This document shows, in pieces, positions 43,942-53,245 of a stretch of DNA of 64,000 nt. This DNA comes from Bog-159 sp049511415 (GTDB lineage: Bacteria; Acidobacteriota; Terriglobia; Bryobacterales; Bryobacteraceae). The position numbers and the translations under genes are program-made. Under the pieces are notes generated by a model. It was not told the origin of the DNA and did no database searches. It was given only the letters and a program-made list of their open reading frames with translations. The stretch lies in the NCBI GenBank assembly GCA_049511415.1, contig JBEKYC010000005.1, positions 1-64,000 of the forward strand, given 5' to 3'. Position 1 is the first letter of the stretch. Each line of letters opens with the position of its first letter.

Positions 43942-46116
43942 CTAACGTTTGCGAAATGCAATCACCGCCAGCGGCGGTAGCGTGACGCTGATGCTCTGTG
44001 CAAACCCGTGTTGCGGCCCACGCTGCGATTGAATCCATTGGGGATTACCAAGGTTGCTGCCTCCGAACAGGTGCGAGTCCGTGTCGAAAACTTCCTCGTA
44101 CACTCCTTCTGCGGGCACGCCGATCCGGTAACGCTCGTGGACCACCGGCGTGAAATTGCAACAGAACAACAGGAAATCCTCGGCGTTCTCCGCGCGCCGC
44201 AGGAACGAGATCACCGAATGTTCCACGTCGCGGAAGTCCACCCATTGGAAACCATCGTGATGAAAATCCACCTGGTACATCGCCGGGTTCGCACGGTAGA
44301 AGTGATTCAGTTCCTGCACCAGAAACTGCAGCTTGCGATGATAATCGAATGCCAGCAGATCCCAGCGGCGGCCTTCGTCGTGGTTCCACTCCTCGCGCTG
44401 CCCGATCTCCTGGCCCATGAACAGCAGCTTCTTGCCTGGATGCGCGTACATATAGGCCAGGAACGCGCGTACGTTGGCGAATTTCTGCCACTCGTCGCCC
44501 GGCATTTTATTGATCAGAGATCGCTTGCCATGCACCACTTCATCGTGCGAGATCGGCAGCACAAAATTCTCCGTGAACGCATACAGCATGCTGAACGTGA
44601 TGTTGTTGTGATGATATTTCCGGTAAACCGGGTCCTCGCCGAAGTAGTGCAGCATGTCGTGCATCCACCCCATATTCCACTTCATGGTGAAGCCCAGCCC
44701 GTTTAAATAGACCGGCTTCGAAACCCCCGGAAATGCCGTGGATTCCTCCGCAATCGTGATCGCGCCGGGCACCGTGTGGGCCAGTTCGTTGAAGCGGCGG
44801 ACGAAGTCGATGGCTTCCAGGTTCTCGTTGCCGCCATATTGGTTGGGCACCCACTCGCCGGCCTTGCGCGAATAATCCAGGTACAGCATGGAAGCCACCG
44901 CGTCCACGCGCAGGCCGTCGATATGATATTTCTTCAACCAGAACATGGCGTTCGAAATTAGAAAGGTGCGCACTTCGTTGCGGCCGTAATTGAAGATCAG
45001 CGTGCCCCAATCCTTTTGCTCGCCCTTGCGCGGGTCGGCGTGCTCGTAAAGGGCGGTGCCATCGAAATAGACCAGGCCGTGTGCGTCGCGCGGGAAATGT
45101 GCGGGCACCCAGTCCACGATTACCCCGATGCCTTCCTGGTGGCACCGGTCCACGAAATACATGAAATCTTCCGGCGTGCCGAAGCGTGAAGTGGGAGCGT
45201 AATATCCGATCACCTGGTAGCCCCAGGATCCCGAAAACGGATGCTCCATAATGGGCAGCAGTTCGATGTGCGTGTAGCCCATCCGCTTGATGTACTCGAC
45301 CAGTTGCACGGCCAGTTCCCGGTAGCTCAAGAACTGCCCCTGCGGACCACGCAGCCACGATTCCACATGCAGTTCGTAAATCGAGATGGGCGCTTTGAGC
45401 CAGTCGGTGCGTGCCCGCTGCTCCATCCAGGCAGTGTCCTGCCACTGGTATTTTTCTAGATCCCACACCACCGAGGCGGATTTCGGCGGCACCTCCGCGG
45501 CGAATGCGTAAGGGTCGGACTTGAGCTGCTGATACGCGTTAAAGCGCGAGCGGACGTTGTATTTGTAGCAATTGCCCTCTCCCAACTCGGGTATGAAGAT
45601 CTCCCAAACTCCGGCGTTGCGCCGCCGCATGGGATGCCGCCGCGTGTCCCACTGATTGAATTCGCCGGACACTGTGACGCTCTCGGCATTGGGCGCCCAC
45701 ACCGCGAAACGCACGCCTTTGACGCCGTCGGTTTCGATCAGGTGCGCGCCCAAAGTGCGATAGGACTCGTAGTGCGTGCCTTCCGAGTGCAGGTGCAGCT
45801 CAAAATCGGTAATCAGGGGGCCGAAGCGGTAAGGGTCTTCAAACTCCACGGTTGGACCATCCCACCGCTTCACTTGCAGCAAGTATTTGGCTGGTGTGCC
45901 TGCCAGCGCTGCACAAAAGAAGCCGGTATCGTGGAGTTTCTCCATGGGGTAAACCTGCTCGCCGATCCGCAGCGTGGCGGATTCGGCTTCAGGCTGAAAG
46001 GTGCGTACCTCCCAGCGGGCCTGTCCGCCGCGCTTCCGGACGGCGTGCGGGCCGAGAATGCGAAAGGGGTCACCGTGGTATCCCCCCACGATCGCTTCAA
46101 TCTCTTCAGGAGTCAT
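43942..46116 (-). CDS. glgB: 1,4-alpha-glucan branching enzyme
   Basis: A 724-residue GlgB that makes alpha-1,6 branches in glycogen. It has the N-terminal N1/CBM48 modules (GDPFRILGPHAV; VRFAVWAPNAESVTVSGEFN) and a GH13 barrel with the nucleophile in GLRVDAVASMLYLDY. The acid/base Glu is in ITIAEESTAFPGV and the transition-state Asp in PISHDEVVHGK, and a C-terminal beta-domain follows. Length is normal. No glgA, glgC or glgP is next to it in this window, so glycogen metabolism is only partly represented here. Confidence 0.97.
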   Translation of the reverse strand: MTPEEIEAIVGGYHGDPFRILGPHAVRKRGGQARWEVRTFQPEAESATLRIGEQVYPMEKLHDTGFFCAALAGTPAKYLLQVKRWDGPTVEFEDPYRFGPLITDFELHLHSEGTHYESYRTLGAHLIETDGVKGVRFAVWAPNAESVTVSGEFNQWDTRRHPMRRRNAGVWEIFIPELGEGNCYKYNVRSRFNAYQQLKSDPYAFAAEVPPKSASVVWDLEKYQWQDTAWMEQRARTDWLKAPISIYELHVESWLRGPQGQFLSYRELAVQLVEYIKRMGYTHIELLPIMEHPFSGSWGYQVIGYYAPTSRFGTPEDFMYFVDRCHQEGIGVIVDWVPAHFPRDAHGLVYFDGTALYEHADPRKGEQKDWGTLIFNYGRNEVRTFLISNAMFWLKKYHIDGLRVDAVASMLYLDYSRKAGEWVPNQYGGNENLEAIDFVRRFNELAHTVPGAITIAEESTAFPGVSKPVYLNGLGFTMKWNMGWMHDMLHYFGEDPVYRKYHHNNITFSMLYAFTENFVLPISHDEVVHGKRSLINKMPGDEWQKFANVRAFLAYMYAHPGKKLLFMGQEIGQREEWNHDEGRRWDLLAFDYHRKLQFLVQELNHFYRANPAMYQVDFHHDGFQWVDFRDVEHSVISFLRRAENAEDFLLFCCNFTPVVHERYRIGVPAEGVYEEVFDTDSHLFGGSNLGNPQWIQSQRGPQHGFAQSISVTLPPLAVIAFRKR

Positions 46117-46173
46117 GTATGTACTAATTTACTCCCATGGAGGCTGGGGTTTAGCCCGCGCGATCTCCCGCCT

Positions 46174-46569
46174 TTAGTCCCGCCCAGCCGGTCCCCCCAG
46201 CTCTTTTTGCAACTCTCGAACAAACTGAGTGAGCGCCTGACGGTCGGCGCGCTGCCATTTCACCATCACGAAATAGCGGCCTTTGTCGAAAACCACGGAA
46301 TCGGGTGCTGGCCGCCAGTGTTGGGTCATTTCGAAAGCCGTGCCCGACACGTTCGCTTCGTACAAGTCCACCGTCAGACTGCCGGCCCCCTCGTAGGTCG
46401 CTTGGAAGGCGCGCTCGATGCCGGCCTGGGGGATGCGCGTGTCATGCAACGAGACGCGGCGCCACCCGCCTGCCACACTCTCCGGCAACAAACTGGCGGG
46501 GTCGCGCGGTGCCGGCCTTCCACAGGCTCCCAGGCCGAGCGCCGCCACAATCCAATATCGATGGGTCAT
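46174..46569 (-). CDS. Putative lipoprotein of unknown function
   Basis: A 131-residue protein starting MTHRYWIVAALGLGACG. The lipobox LGAC suggests lipidation of Cys and attachment to a membrane. The mature part has LLPESVAGGWRRVSLHD, a pattern seen in acidobacterial DUF6599-like proteins; I hold that loosely. The longer frame starting at 46590 would put a Cys-rich stretch before the signal and is less likely. Function unknown. Confidence 0.65.
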   Translation of the reverse strand: MTHRYWIVAALGLGACGRPAPRDPASLLPESVAGGWRRVSLHDTRIPQAGIERAFQATYEGAGSLTVDLYEANVSGTAFEMTQHWRPAPDSVVFDKGRYFVMVKWQRADRQALTQFVRELQKELGGPAGRD

Positions 46570-46646
46570 CTGTCTGCAATTCTGGCACAACCAGGACTGC
46601 TCGCCTAAACACCAGCGTCAGCCACACCTTGCTACCATCGCTCTAG

Positions 46647-46790
46647 ATGGCGAAATTCAAACCTGTGAGAGCCAAGTCCAAGAGCGCGGCGCCACCTCGC
46701 GGCGGACTTCCGTGCGTCATTTTATTGATCTTGGGTATCGCTCTCGTGCTCGTTTTCCTTTACTTCGTCATGAAATATGCGAACGGATAA
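46647..46790 (+). CDS. Small single-pass membrane protein upstream of rph
   Basis: A 47-codon frame beginning MAKFKPVRAKSKSAAPP, with a basic Lys/Arg-rich N-terminus and then a strong hydrophobic helix (CVILLILGIALVLVFLYFVM). Its stop overlaps the rph start by 14 nt, which suggests real translation. Function unknown. Confidence 0.55.
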   Translation: MAKFKPVRAKSKSAAPPRGGLPCVILLILGIALVLVFLYFVMKYANG

Positions 46791-47496
46791 CCGTCGTCCC
46801 GACCAAATGCGGCCGGTCGAGCTTTCCACCGGCTACCTGCAGACCGCGGAAGGCTCCGCGCTGATTTCCGTGGGCAACACGCGCGTCCTTTGCGCCGCAA
46901 CACTGGAGGATTCCGTGCCCCAGTTTCTGCGTGGCAGCGGCAAAGGCTGGGTCACCGCGGAATACTCCATGCTGCCGCGCGCCACACAGAAACGCACACC
47001 GCGCGAGGTGACCAAAGGCCGTCCGTCCGGACGCACGCACGAAATCCAGCGCCTGATCGGACGCTCCTTGCGCGCGGTGGTCGACATGTCGCTACTGGGC
47101 GAGCGGACCGTAACGCTCGATTGCGATGTCTTGCAGGCCGATGGCGGAACCCGCACAGCCTCGGTCACCGGCGCCTTTGTGGCCCTGGCCCTGGCCTTGC
47201 GGCAATGTGTGAAATACGGCATGGTGAAGCGCATGCCGCTAACCGATTACGTGGCCGCCACCAGCGTAGGCATCATCAGCGGCGACCCCATGCTGGACCT
47301 GTGTTACGAAGAAGACTCCAAGGCGGAGGTCGACATGAATGTGGTCATGACTGGCGCGAATCGCTTCGTCGAGGTTCAGGCCACCGCCGAGCGGCATGCG
47401 TTTGACGACGCGCAAATGGCGCGCATGCTGGAACTGGCTCGCCACGGCATCGCGGAGTTGATCGAAATTCAGAAGTCCGCGGTGCGCCTGGCGTGA
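46777..47496 (+). CDS. rph: Ribonuclease PH
   Basis: A 239-residue 3'-to-5' phosphorolytic exoribonuclease that trims tRNA 3' ends. The family's opening is complete (MRTDNRRPDQMRPVELSTGY). YSMLPRATQKRTPRE, the hallmark motif with its phosphate-binding basic residues, GRTHEIQRLIGRSLRAV and LDCDVLQADGGTRTASVTG are all present. It overlaps the small membrane protein gene by 14 nt and the rdgB start by 4 nt, so expression is coupled. Confidence 0.97.
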   Translation: MRTDNRRPDQMRPVELSTGYLQTAEGSALISVGNTRVLCAATLEDSVPQFLRGSGKGWVTAEYSMLPRATQKRTPREVTKGRPSGRTHEIQRLIGRSLRAVVDMSLLGERTVTLDCDVLQADGGTRTASVTGAFVALALALRQCVKYGMVKRMPLTDYVAATSVGIISGDPMLDLCYEEDSKAEVDMNVVMTGANRFVEVQATAERHAFDDAQMARMLELARHGIAELIEIQKSAVRLA

Positions 47497-48095
47497 CCGT
47501 ATATTGTGCCACTACCAATCCCGGCAAGCTGCGCGAGTTTCGTCTCGCCGGTGACGGGGCCGGTATCCAGGTCGAGCCCTTAGCCGGATTGGACAGTATT
47601 CCGCCATGCGAGGAAACCGGCGATACGTTCGATGCCAACGCCATCCTGAAGGCGCAATATTATGGCGGGCGCGCTCCCGGACTGCTTTTTGCGGATGACT
47701 CCGGTCTTGAGGTGGATGCGCTGGGCGGCGCGCCCGGGGTCTACTCCGCGCGGTTCGCCGGGACGGATGCCGGCGACGAAGCCAACAACCGGCTGTTGCT
47801 CGAACGGATGCGTGGCGTCGATGATCGCACCGCCCGGTTTGTTTGCGTCATCGCCCTGGCGGACGGTGCGCGCCTCGTGGAAACGTTTCGTGGCGCCGTG
47901 GAAGGCCGGGTATTGGAAGAACCTCGCGGTGCCAACGGATTCGGCTACGATCCGCTGTTCTACTTCGAGCCGTTCGGTTGCTCGTTCGGGGAAGTAGCGC
48001 CCGAACGAAAGCTCACCGTGAGCCATCGCGGAGCCGCCCTCCGCGCGCTGTTCGCCTCGTTGGCCTCTGCTACAATCAAAGCAAAGCTGCTGTGA
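47493..48095 (+). CDS. rdgB: Non-canonical purine NTP pyrophosphatase, RdgB/HAM1 family
   Basis: A 200-residue enzyme that cleaves ITP, dITP and XTP to monophosphates and so cleans the nucleotide pool. It starts at GTG in a GTGA overlap with rph. Conserved features are TTNPGKLREF (substrate loop), ETGDTFDANAILKA, FADDSGLEVDALGGAPGVYSAR with the catalytic Asp, and GFGYDPLFYFEPFG. The rph-rdgB pair is a classic arrangement. Its stop overlaps moaA in the same way (GTGA). Confidence 0.96.
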   Translation: MTVYCATTNPGKLREFRLAGDGAGIQVEPLAGLDSIPPCEETGDTFDANAILKAQYYGGRAPGLLFADDSGLEVDALGGAPGVYSARFAGTDAGDEANNRLLLERMRGVDDRTARFVCVIALADGARLVETFRGAVEGRVLEEPRGANGFGYDPLFYFEPFGCSFGEVAPERKLTVSHRGAALRALFASLASATIKAKLL

Positions 48096-49087
48096 GCCTC
48101 CCACTTACCGACTCGTTCGGCCGCATCCACACTAATTTGCGGATCAGTATCACGGACCGCTGCAATGTCCGGTGTTTTTACTGCATGCCGGAGGCGGGCG
48201 TGAAGTTCATTCCACGCGCCGAGATCCTTTCCTACGAAGAGATCGAACGGTTTGTGCGCGTGGCCGTCGGGTTGGGTATCGACAAAGTGCGGATTACCGG
48301 CGGTGAGCCGCTGGTGCGCCGGGACCTCCCGGTTTTGGTCAAGCGCTTGGTAGCAATTCCCGGTATTCGCGATCTGGCCCTCACCACCAACGGCGTGGCC
48401 TTGGCGGAAATGGCCGGCCCCCTATACGAGGCCGGCTTGCGACGCCTGAACATACACCTGGATACCCTCGACCGCGAGCGGTTTCACCAGATCACGAGGC
48501 GCGACGATCTGGACCAGGTGCTGCAAGGCATTGCCGTCGCCCAGCGCCTGGGCTTCGGCCCAATCAAGCTGAACGCGGTAGCTGTGAAGAATCTGGTGGA
48601 GCCCGACGTGGTTCCGCTGGCCCGCTTCGGACGGGAGAACGGCTTCGAGGTGCGCTTTATCGAATTCATGCCCCTCGACGCGCAGCACCTCTGGGATCGC
48701 TGTAACGTGCTGCTGGCCGACGAGATCATCGAGATGTTGTCCCGCGAGATCGCGCCGTTGATCCCGATTGCGGACGCGGATCCGCGCGCCCCAGCGTTAG
48801 AATACCGGTTTGCCGACGGCATTGGACGCGTCGGGTTCATCGCCTCCGTGAGCCGTCCCTTTTGCCTGAACTGCAATCGTCTGCGGCTCACCTCCGACGG
48901 CAAACTGCGCTACTGCCTGTTTGCCATCGAAGAAGATGACGTCCGGGGACTGCTGCGCGGCGGAGCATCCGACGATGACATCTCCGCGCTGATCCGCCGC
49001 AACGTGGCCGGCAAGTGGCAAGGCCACGAGATCAATACCGCGCGCTTCGTGGCCCCGCCGCGGCCCATGTACGCTATCGGCGGTTAG
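48092..49087 (+). CDS. moaA: GTP 3',8-cyclase (molybdenum cofactor biosynthesis)
   Basis: A 331-residue radical-SAM enzyme that makes the first intermediate of molybdopterin from GTP with MoaC. It has the N-terminal radical-SAM cluster CNVRCFYC (C-x3-C-x2-C), the SAM-binding VRITGGEPLVRRDL and the C-terminal second cluster CLNCNRLRLTSDGKLRYC. It ends with the Gly-Gly tail needed for activity. A GTG start was chosen because it overlaps the rdgB stop. No moaC, moaE or moeA lies nearby. A PadR/ADOP remnant begins directly after its stop. Confidence 0.96.
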   Translation: MSLPLTDSFGRIHTNLRISITDRCNVRCFYCMPEAGVKFIPRAEILSYEEIERFVRVAVGLGIDKVRITGGEPLVRRDLPVLVKRLVAIPGIRDLALTTNGVALAEMAGPLYEAGLRRLNIHLDTLDRERFHQITRRDDLDQVLQGIAVAQRLGFGPIKLNAVAVKNLVEPDVVPLARFGRENGFEVRFIEFMPLDAQHLWDRCNVLLADEIIEMLSREIAPLIPIADADPRAPALEYRFADGIGRVGFIASVSRPFCLNCNRLRLTSDGKLRYCLFAIEEDDVRGLLRGGASDDDISALIRRNVAGKWQGHEINTARFVAPPRPMYAIGG

Positions 49088-49088
49088 G

Positions 49089-49380
49089 GACAAAAAACTG
49101 CTGGTCCTGTCCCTGCTCGAAGATCAGCCGCGCCACGTCTACGATATCTTTGAATTGATTCCAGATCCGGTGCGGCGGTGCCCTGCGCTTCCACGTCACT
49201 TCGCTGTATCCGGTGCTGTACCGCCTGGAAGGGAAAGGTGCGCCGGACGCTGGGTCGAAAGTGCCGGCCAGAGGCGGCGCTGCTAAAGCCTGACCCCCGC
49301 CGGCCGCAAAATCCTTCGCTCCCGGCGGAAGAGGTGGAAAAATCCGTGGCGGCCATCATCCGCGTAACAGGAATCGAACA
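49089..49380 (+). pseudogene. Decayed PadR-family regulator
   Basis: Fragments in three frames follow the order of a PadR transcriptional repressor: DKKLLVLSLLEDQPRHVYDI, then CGGALRFHVTSLYPVLYRL, then RWVESAGQRRRC with a stop codon, SLTPAGRKILRSRRKRWKN and VAAIIRVTGIEH. These are the winged-helix elements of PadR (helix 1, the S-L-Y-P-x-L-x-R-L-E recognition segment, and the L-T-x-x-G-R wing). No start codon is left. The gene is broken by at least three frameshifts and one nonsense codon. Confidence 0.75.
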
Positions 49381-49725
49381 TTCCCGATTGGAAAACGTCG
49401 TTCGTCAATGGCTGGCTTTCCTGCGCCTGGCGCTGGACGCGGAGGGGGGTCTTATCGAAGAACTGGCGCAACACCTGGAAGATCGCTATCGGGAACGTCG
49501 CGCGCGCGAAACCAACGAAGCGATGCCCTCGCGCAGGTCACCGTGGAACTGGAGGACTTCGGTCCGCTACGCGCAGCATTAGCGAGGAGCCAACCTATGC
49601 GCGAGTCCCACGGTATACCGCCCGGAAGCCCGCAATCCACCAGTCTGCTCGCCGATCTCCGCTTGAATCTTTTTATGCACCCCTTAGGCTCTCTTTACGG
49701 CGTCCTGATCGAGAATCTGCCATAA
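49381..49725 (+). pseudogene. N-terminal remnant of an ADOP/MacB-like ABC permease
   Basis: SRLENVVRQWLAFLRLALDA and GGLIEELAQHLEDRYRERRAR, then after a shift ALAQVTVELEDFGPLRAALA and SQPMRESHGIPPGSPQS, match the cytoplasmic N-terminal extension of acidobacterial ADOP permeases. Genes of that type often follow padR genes. The rest of the roughly 800-residue permease is missing, replaced by LNLFMHPLGSLYGVLIENLP and a stop. Confidence 0.65.
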
Positions 49726-49744
49726 TGCAGATGGCGTTCCGCCT

Positions 49745-51484
49745 TTGACCTGGATAAGTCTCTGCCAGCTCTTGGTCTTCCTGGGCTTGCTGCTGGCTAC
49801 TACTAAGCCGCTAGGCCGTTACATGGCGCGAGTCTTCGAGGGAAAGCGCACACTGCTCTCGAAGCCTTCGCTGCCGTGCGAGCGGCTCGTGTATCGCCTC
49901 TGTGGCGTGAACCCCGCCAAAGAACAGACTTGGCGTACCTACGCGGCATGCTGCCTGGCATTCGGCCTGGCGAATTTCCTGCTGTTTTACGTCCTGCTGC
50001 GCCTGGAGCGCTTCCTGCCCGGCCATCCCGCTGGGGGCACCCCCATGACACCCGACCTGGCGTTCAACACCGCTGTCAGCTTCATGTCGAATACAAGCTG
50101 GCAGGCATACTCAGGTGAGACCACGCTCAGCTGCTGGTCCCAAATGCTGGGCGTCACGGCACAGAGCTTCACTTCGGCGGCCGCGGGCATGGCCGTCGCC
50201 ATGGCATTTATCCGGGGCTTTGCCCGCCAATCCAGTGCCCGGCTCGGAAATTTCTGGGTGGACCTGACACGCGCAGTGCTCTACATCCTGCTGCCACTAT
50301 CACTGGGCGGCGCCCTCTTTCTGTGCTCGCAAGGCATCCTGCAAACATTGCACGCCAACCGGGTGATCGCAACGTTGGAGGGCGCCCACCAAACCCTGGC
50401 GCTGGGGCCGGTTGCGTCTCAGGAGTCGATCAAGCTGCTCAGCTCCGATGGCGGCGGCTTCTTCAACGCCAACTCCGCGCATCCGTTCGAGAATCCTTCG
50501 CCGTTGACCAACCTCCTGGAGATGCTCCTCGTCTTGGCCATTCCAGCGGCCTTCACCTACACGTTCGGGGAAGCGGTGAACGATCGGCGGCAGGGATGGA
50601 CAGTGTTCGCAGTCATGCTTTTGCTGTTTATCTTCGGCTGCCTGGTTTCAACCGCCTGCGAGGAACACGGCAACCCGCGCCTGGATGCCTTGGGTCTGGC
50701 CGGCGGTAATATGGAAGGCAAAGAAGTACGCTTCGGCGTTGCCGGGTCGGCCCTATTTTCGATGGTCAGCACGGCATCCAGCGATGGCGCGGTCAACAGC
50801 TCGCATGACAGCTTCACACCACTCGCCGGACTCGTTCAGATGCTCAACCTGAAGACCGGCGAGGTGATTTTCGGAGGCACCGGCTCGGGAATCTTCTCCA
50901 TGATCCTCATGGTACTGTTAGCCGTGTTCATATCCGGGCTAATGGTGGGCCGCTCGCCTGAGTATCTGGGCAAGCGCATCGAGGCCAAGGACATCAAAAT
51001 GGTGATGCTGGCGCTGATTGTTACAGCCGCTGCGAACCTGTTGATCTCCTGCGGCACCTTCGTCATTCGCTTCCAGCCGCACGGCTATTGGAACCCTCCC
51101 GGTGCCCTGGTGGCGAACTTGGGCAATACGGGGCCGCATGGGTTAAGCGAGATTCTTTACGCCAACGCCAGTGCGGTCGGAACCAACGGCAGCGCGTTCG
51201 GCGGCTTGAACGCCAACACACCATGGTTCAACCTGACGCTGGGATTGGAAATGCTCATCGGACGTTTTCTGGTGATTGTTCCAACGCTGGCTTTAGCCGG
51301 CGGCTTGGCGCGCAAAAAGTGCGTACCGGTAACCGCCGGCACCATGCCCACGCATGGCACGCTTTTTGCATTCGTGCTGGTCGGAACCATCCTGATCGTT
51401 ACCGCGCTGACCTTTTTTCCGGCACTCTCTCTAGGTCCCATCGCCGAGCACTACCTGATGCAATCGGGCGCGGTCTTGCGGTAG
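49745..51484 (+). CDS. kdpA: Potassium-transporting ATPase subunit KdpA (orphan)
   Basis: A 579-residue membrane protein that matches KdpA over its full length: TKPLGRYMARVFEGKRT, LAFNTAVSFMSNTSWQAYSGE, GGGFFNANSAHPFENPSPLTN, FFPALSLGPIAEH. KdpA is the K+-selective channel-like subunit of the KdpFABC pump and needs KdpB and KdpC. Neither is present in this window; recJ on the other strand follows after 20 bp. The selectivity segment reads SSDGGG where G-T-N-G-G-G is usual. The start is a TTG without a clear ribosome-binding site. The gene may be a non-functional or repurposed copy. Confidence 0.9.
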   Translation: MTWISLCQLLVFLGLLLATTKPLGRYMARVFEGKRTLLSKPSLPCERLVYRLCGVNPAKEQTWRTYAACCLAFGLANFLLFYVLLRLERFLPGHPAGGTPMTPDLAFNTAVSFMSNTSWQAYSGETTLSCWSQMLGVTAQSFTSAAAGMAVAMAFIRGFARQSSARLGNFWVDLTRAVLYILLPLSLGGALFLCSQGILQTLHANRVIATLEGAHQTLALGPVASQESIKLLSSDGGGFFNANSAHPFENPSPLTNLLEMLLVLAIPAAFTYTFGEAVNDRRQGWTVFAVMLLLFIFGCLVSTACEEHGNPRLDALGLAGGNMEGKEVRFGVAGSALFSMVSTASSDGAVNSSHDSFTPLAGLVQMLNLKTGEVIFGGTGSGIFSMILMVLLAVFISGLMVGRSPEYLGKRIEAKDIKMVMLALIVTAAANLLISCGTFVIRFQPHGYWNPPGALVANLGNTGPHGLSEILYANASAVGTNGSAFGGLNANTPWFNLTLGLEMLIGRFLVIVPTLALAGGLARKKCVPVTAGTMPTHGTLFAFVLVGTILIVTALTFFPALSLGPIAEHYLMQSGAVLR

Positions 51485-51503
51485 TGTTTGTGGCGCAATG
51501 ATG

Positions 51504-53237
51504 TTAGGCTGGCCGCACATGCCGCAACACCGCACACCAACCCGGTAGGCCCCGCGCGGCGGCATAGGTATCCGGTTCCAGCCCAAATGCCACGTCGACG
51601 CGCGCCCCTGCGGCCAGTTCCGACGCGCGTTCCGCGAAGTTCCAAGCTTTTAACATGAGCGTGCGCCCATTCTGGCGCAGCATCAGACGTAGATGCTTCT
51701 CTTTGAGGACTACCGGAGGGCCGGCTACTTCCGCGTCCAGCGCGGCGAACAATGGCGTTGGGTTACCGCAGCCGAAAGGCGCCAGGCTGAACAGTTCGCT
51801 CACGCTGCGCTCATTGATTTCCCGGAACTGCAGCACCGCGTCGATCTCCACCTGCGGCGCCAGATCGTCAAGCGTCAGTCTAGCCGCCGCGTATTCGTTG
51901 AACCGCGCGCGGAACAGGTCGATCTTATCGTTGGCCAGCGTCAGCCCCGCCGCCTGCCGATGCCCGCCGAAGCGTTCAAATAAGTCCGGCATCGACTCCA
52001 GCGCCTCCAGCAGATGAAACGGCCGGATGCTGCGTCCGGATCCCTGCGCCAGACCATCCTCGGGATTGCGGCTCAATACGAATACAGGCCGGTGGTAGCG
52101 CTCCACCAGGCGTCCCGCCACGATGCCCAGGACGCCCCGATGCCAGTTGTCCGCGGCGAACACCAGCGCGCGTTGATTGTCACTCACCGGCGTCCGCGCA
52201 CACTCTTCCACGATCTGCAGCGTGACTTCGGCTTCGGCCTGCTGGCGTTCCCCGTTGAGCGTGTGTAGTTGCTGCGCCAGCGTTCGCGCCCGTTCGGCGT
52301 TCCGCGTCAAAAACATCTCGATCACGGCGTTAGCCGTATCCATGCGCCCCGCGGCATTGATGCGCGGGGCGATGCGAAAAGCCACGTCGGTCGCCGACGG
52401 CACGCGCCCGTCCGTGAATCCCGAAACGTCCAGCAGCGCGCGCAGTCCAACATTGCGCACTTTGTTGAGTCCGCCCAGCCCGTGCTTCACGATAATGCGG
52501 TTTTCGCCCATCAGCGGCACCACGTCCGCCACCGTGCCGATCGCCACCAGCTTCAGGAAGGACTCGGTGACCCGTTGCAACTTGTCAGCCGGCCAGTTCA
52601 GCGACTCCAGCAAAGCCACCACCAGCTTGAACGCCACGCCCACGCCGCACAGGTTCTTGTCGGGATAGCTGCAATCGAGACGGTTAGGGTTCAACACCGC
52701 CAGTGCCGCGGGCAATTCCGCCTCGGGCAGATGATGGTCGGTAATGATGACGTCGATCACAAGCTCATTGGCCCGCCGCACCACTTCGGCCGCCCGAATT
52801 CCGGTATCCACGCTGACAATTACCTTGACGCCCTCGGCCGCGGCCTTCTCCACGATGTCGGACCGCATGCCGTAGCCGTCGCGCAGCCGGTGCGGCACGA
52901 AAAACGACGCCGTACCGCCGGCCAGCTCGATGGCTTTCTGCAAAATCACCACCGAGGTGGCCCCGTCCACGTCGTAGTCGCCGTAGATCAGGATGGGCTC
53001 GCGGCGGAGAATGGCGCAGCGCAGGCGCGCCACGGCTTCGGCCATGCCGCGCAAAGCGCCGGGATCGTGCAAGTCGGCCAGCGAGGGATACAGGAAACGC
53101 CGCGCCGCTTCGGGTTCGCGCAGATCCCGCGCGAGCAACACGCGCGCGGCCGGCAGGCCAATGCCCAGCGCGCTGGCCAGCGCCTCCGCCTCTTCCATAT
53201 TGGTATCCGGTATCAGCCAGCGGGCCGCTATAGCCAT
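51504..53237 (-). CDS. recJ: Single-stranded-DNA-specific exonuclease RecJ
   Basis: A 577-residue 5'-to-3' ssDNA exonuclease used in recombination and mismatch repair. The DHH phosphoesterase core is complete: YGDYDVDGATSVV (motif I), VSVDTGIRA, VIITDHHLPEAELPAA (DHH motif), KNLCGVGVAFKLV, and the DHHA1 domain with FGGHRQAAGLTL. A C-terminal OB-like domain follows. The length is normal. The stop of the 163-residue gene lies 8 bp upstream of its start on the same strand. Confidence 0.97.
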   Translation of the reverse strand: MAIAARWLIPDTNMEEAEALASALGIGLPAARVLLARDLREPEAARRFLYPSLADLHDPGALRGMAEAVARLRCAILRREPILIYGDYDVDGATSVVILQKAIELAGGTASFFVPHRLRDGYGMRSDIVEKAAAEGVKVIVSVDTGIRAAEVVRRANELVIDVIITDHHLPEAELPAALAVLNPNRLDCSYPDKNLCGVGVAFKLVVALLESLNWPADKLQRVTESFLKLVAIGTVADVVPLMGENRIIVKHGLGGLNKVRNVGLRALLDVSGFTDGRVPSATDVAFRIAPRINAAGRMDTANAVIEMFLTRNAERARTLAQQLHTLNGERQQAEAEVTLQIVEECARTPVSDNQRALVFAADNWHRGVLGIVAGRLVERYHRPVFVLSRNPEDGLAQGSGRSIRPFHLLEALESMPDLFERFGGHRQAAGLTLANDKIDLFRARFNEYAAARLTLDDLAPQVEIDAVLQFREINERSVSELFSLAPFGCGNPTPLFAALDAEVAGPPVVLKEKHLRLMLRQNGRTLMLKAWNFAERASELAAGARVDVAFGLEPDTYAAARGLPGWCAVLRHVRPA

Positions 53238-53245
53238 GCCGACCG

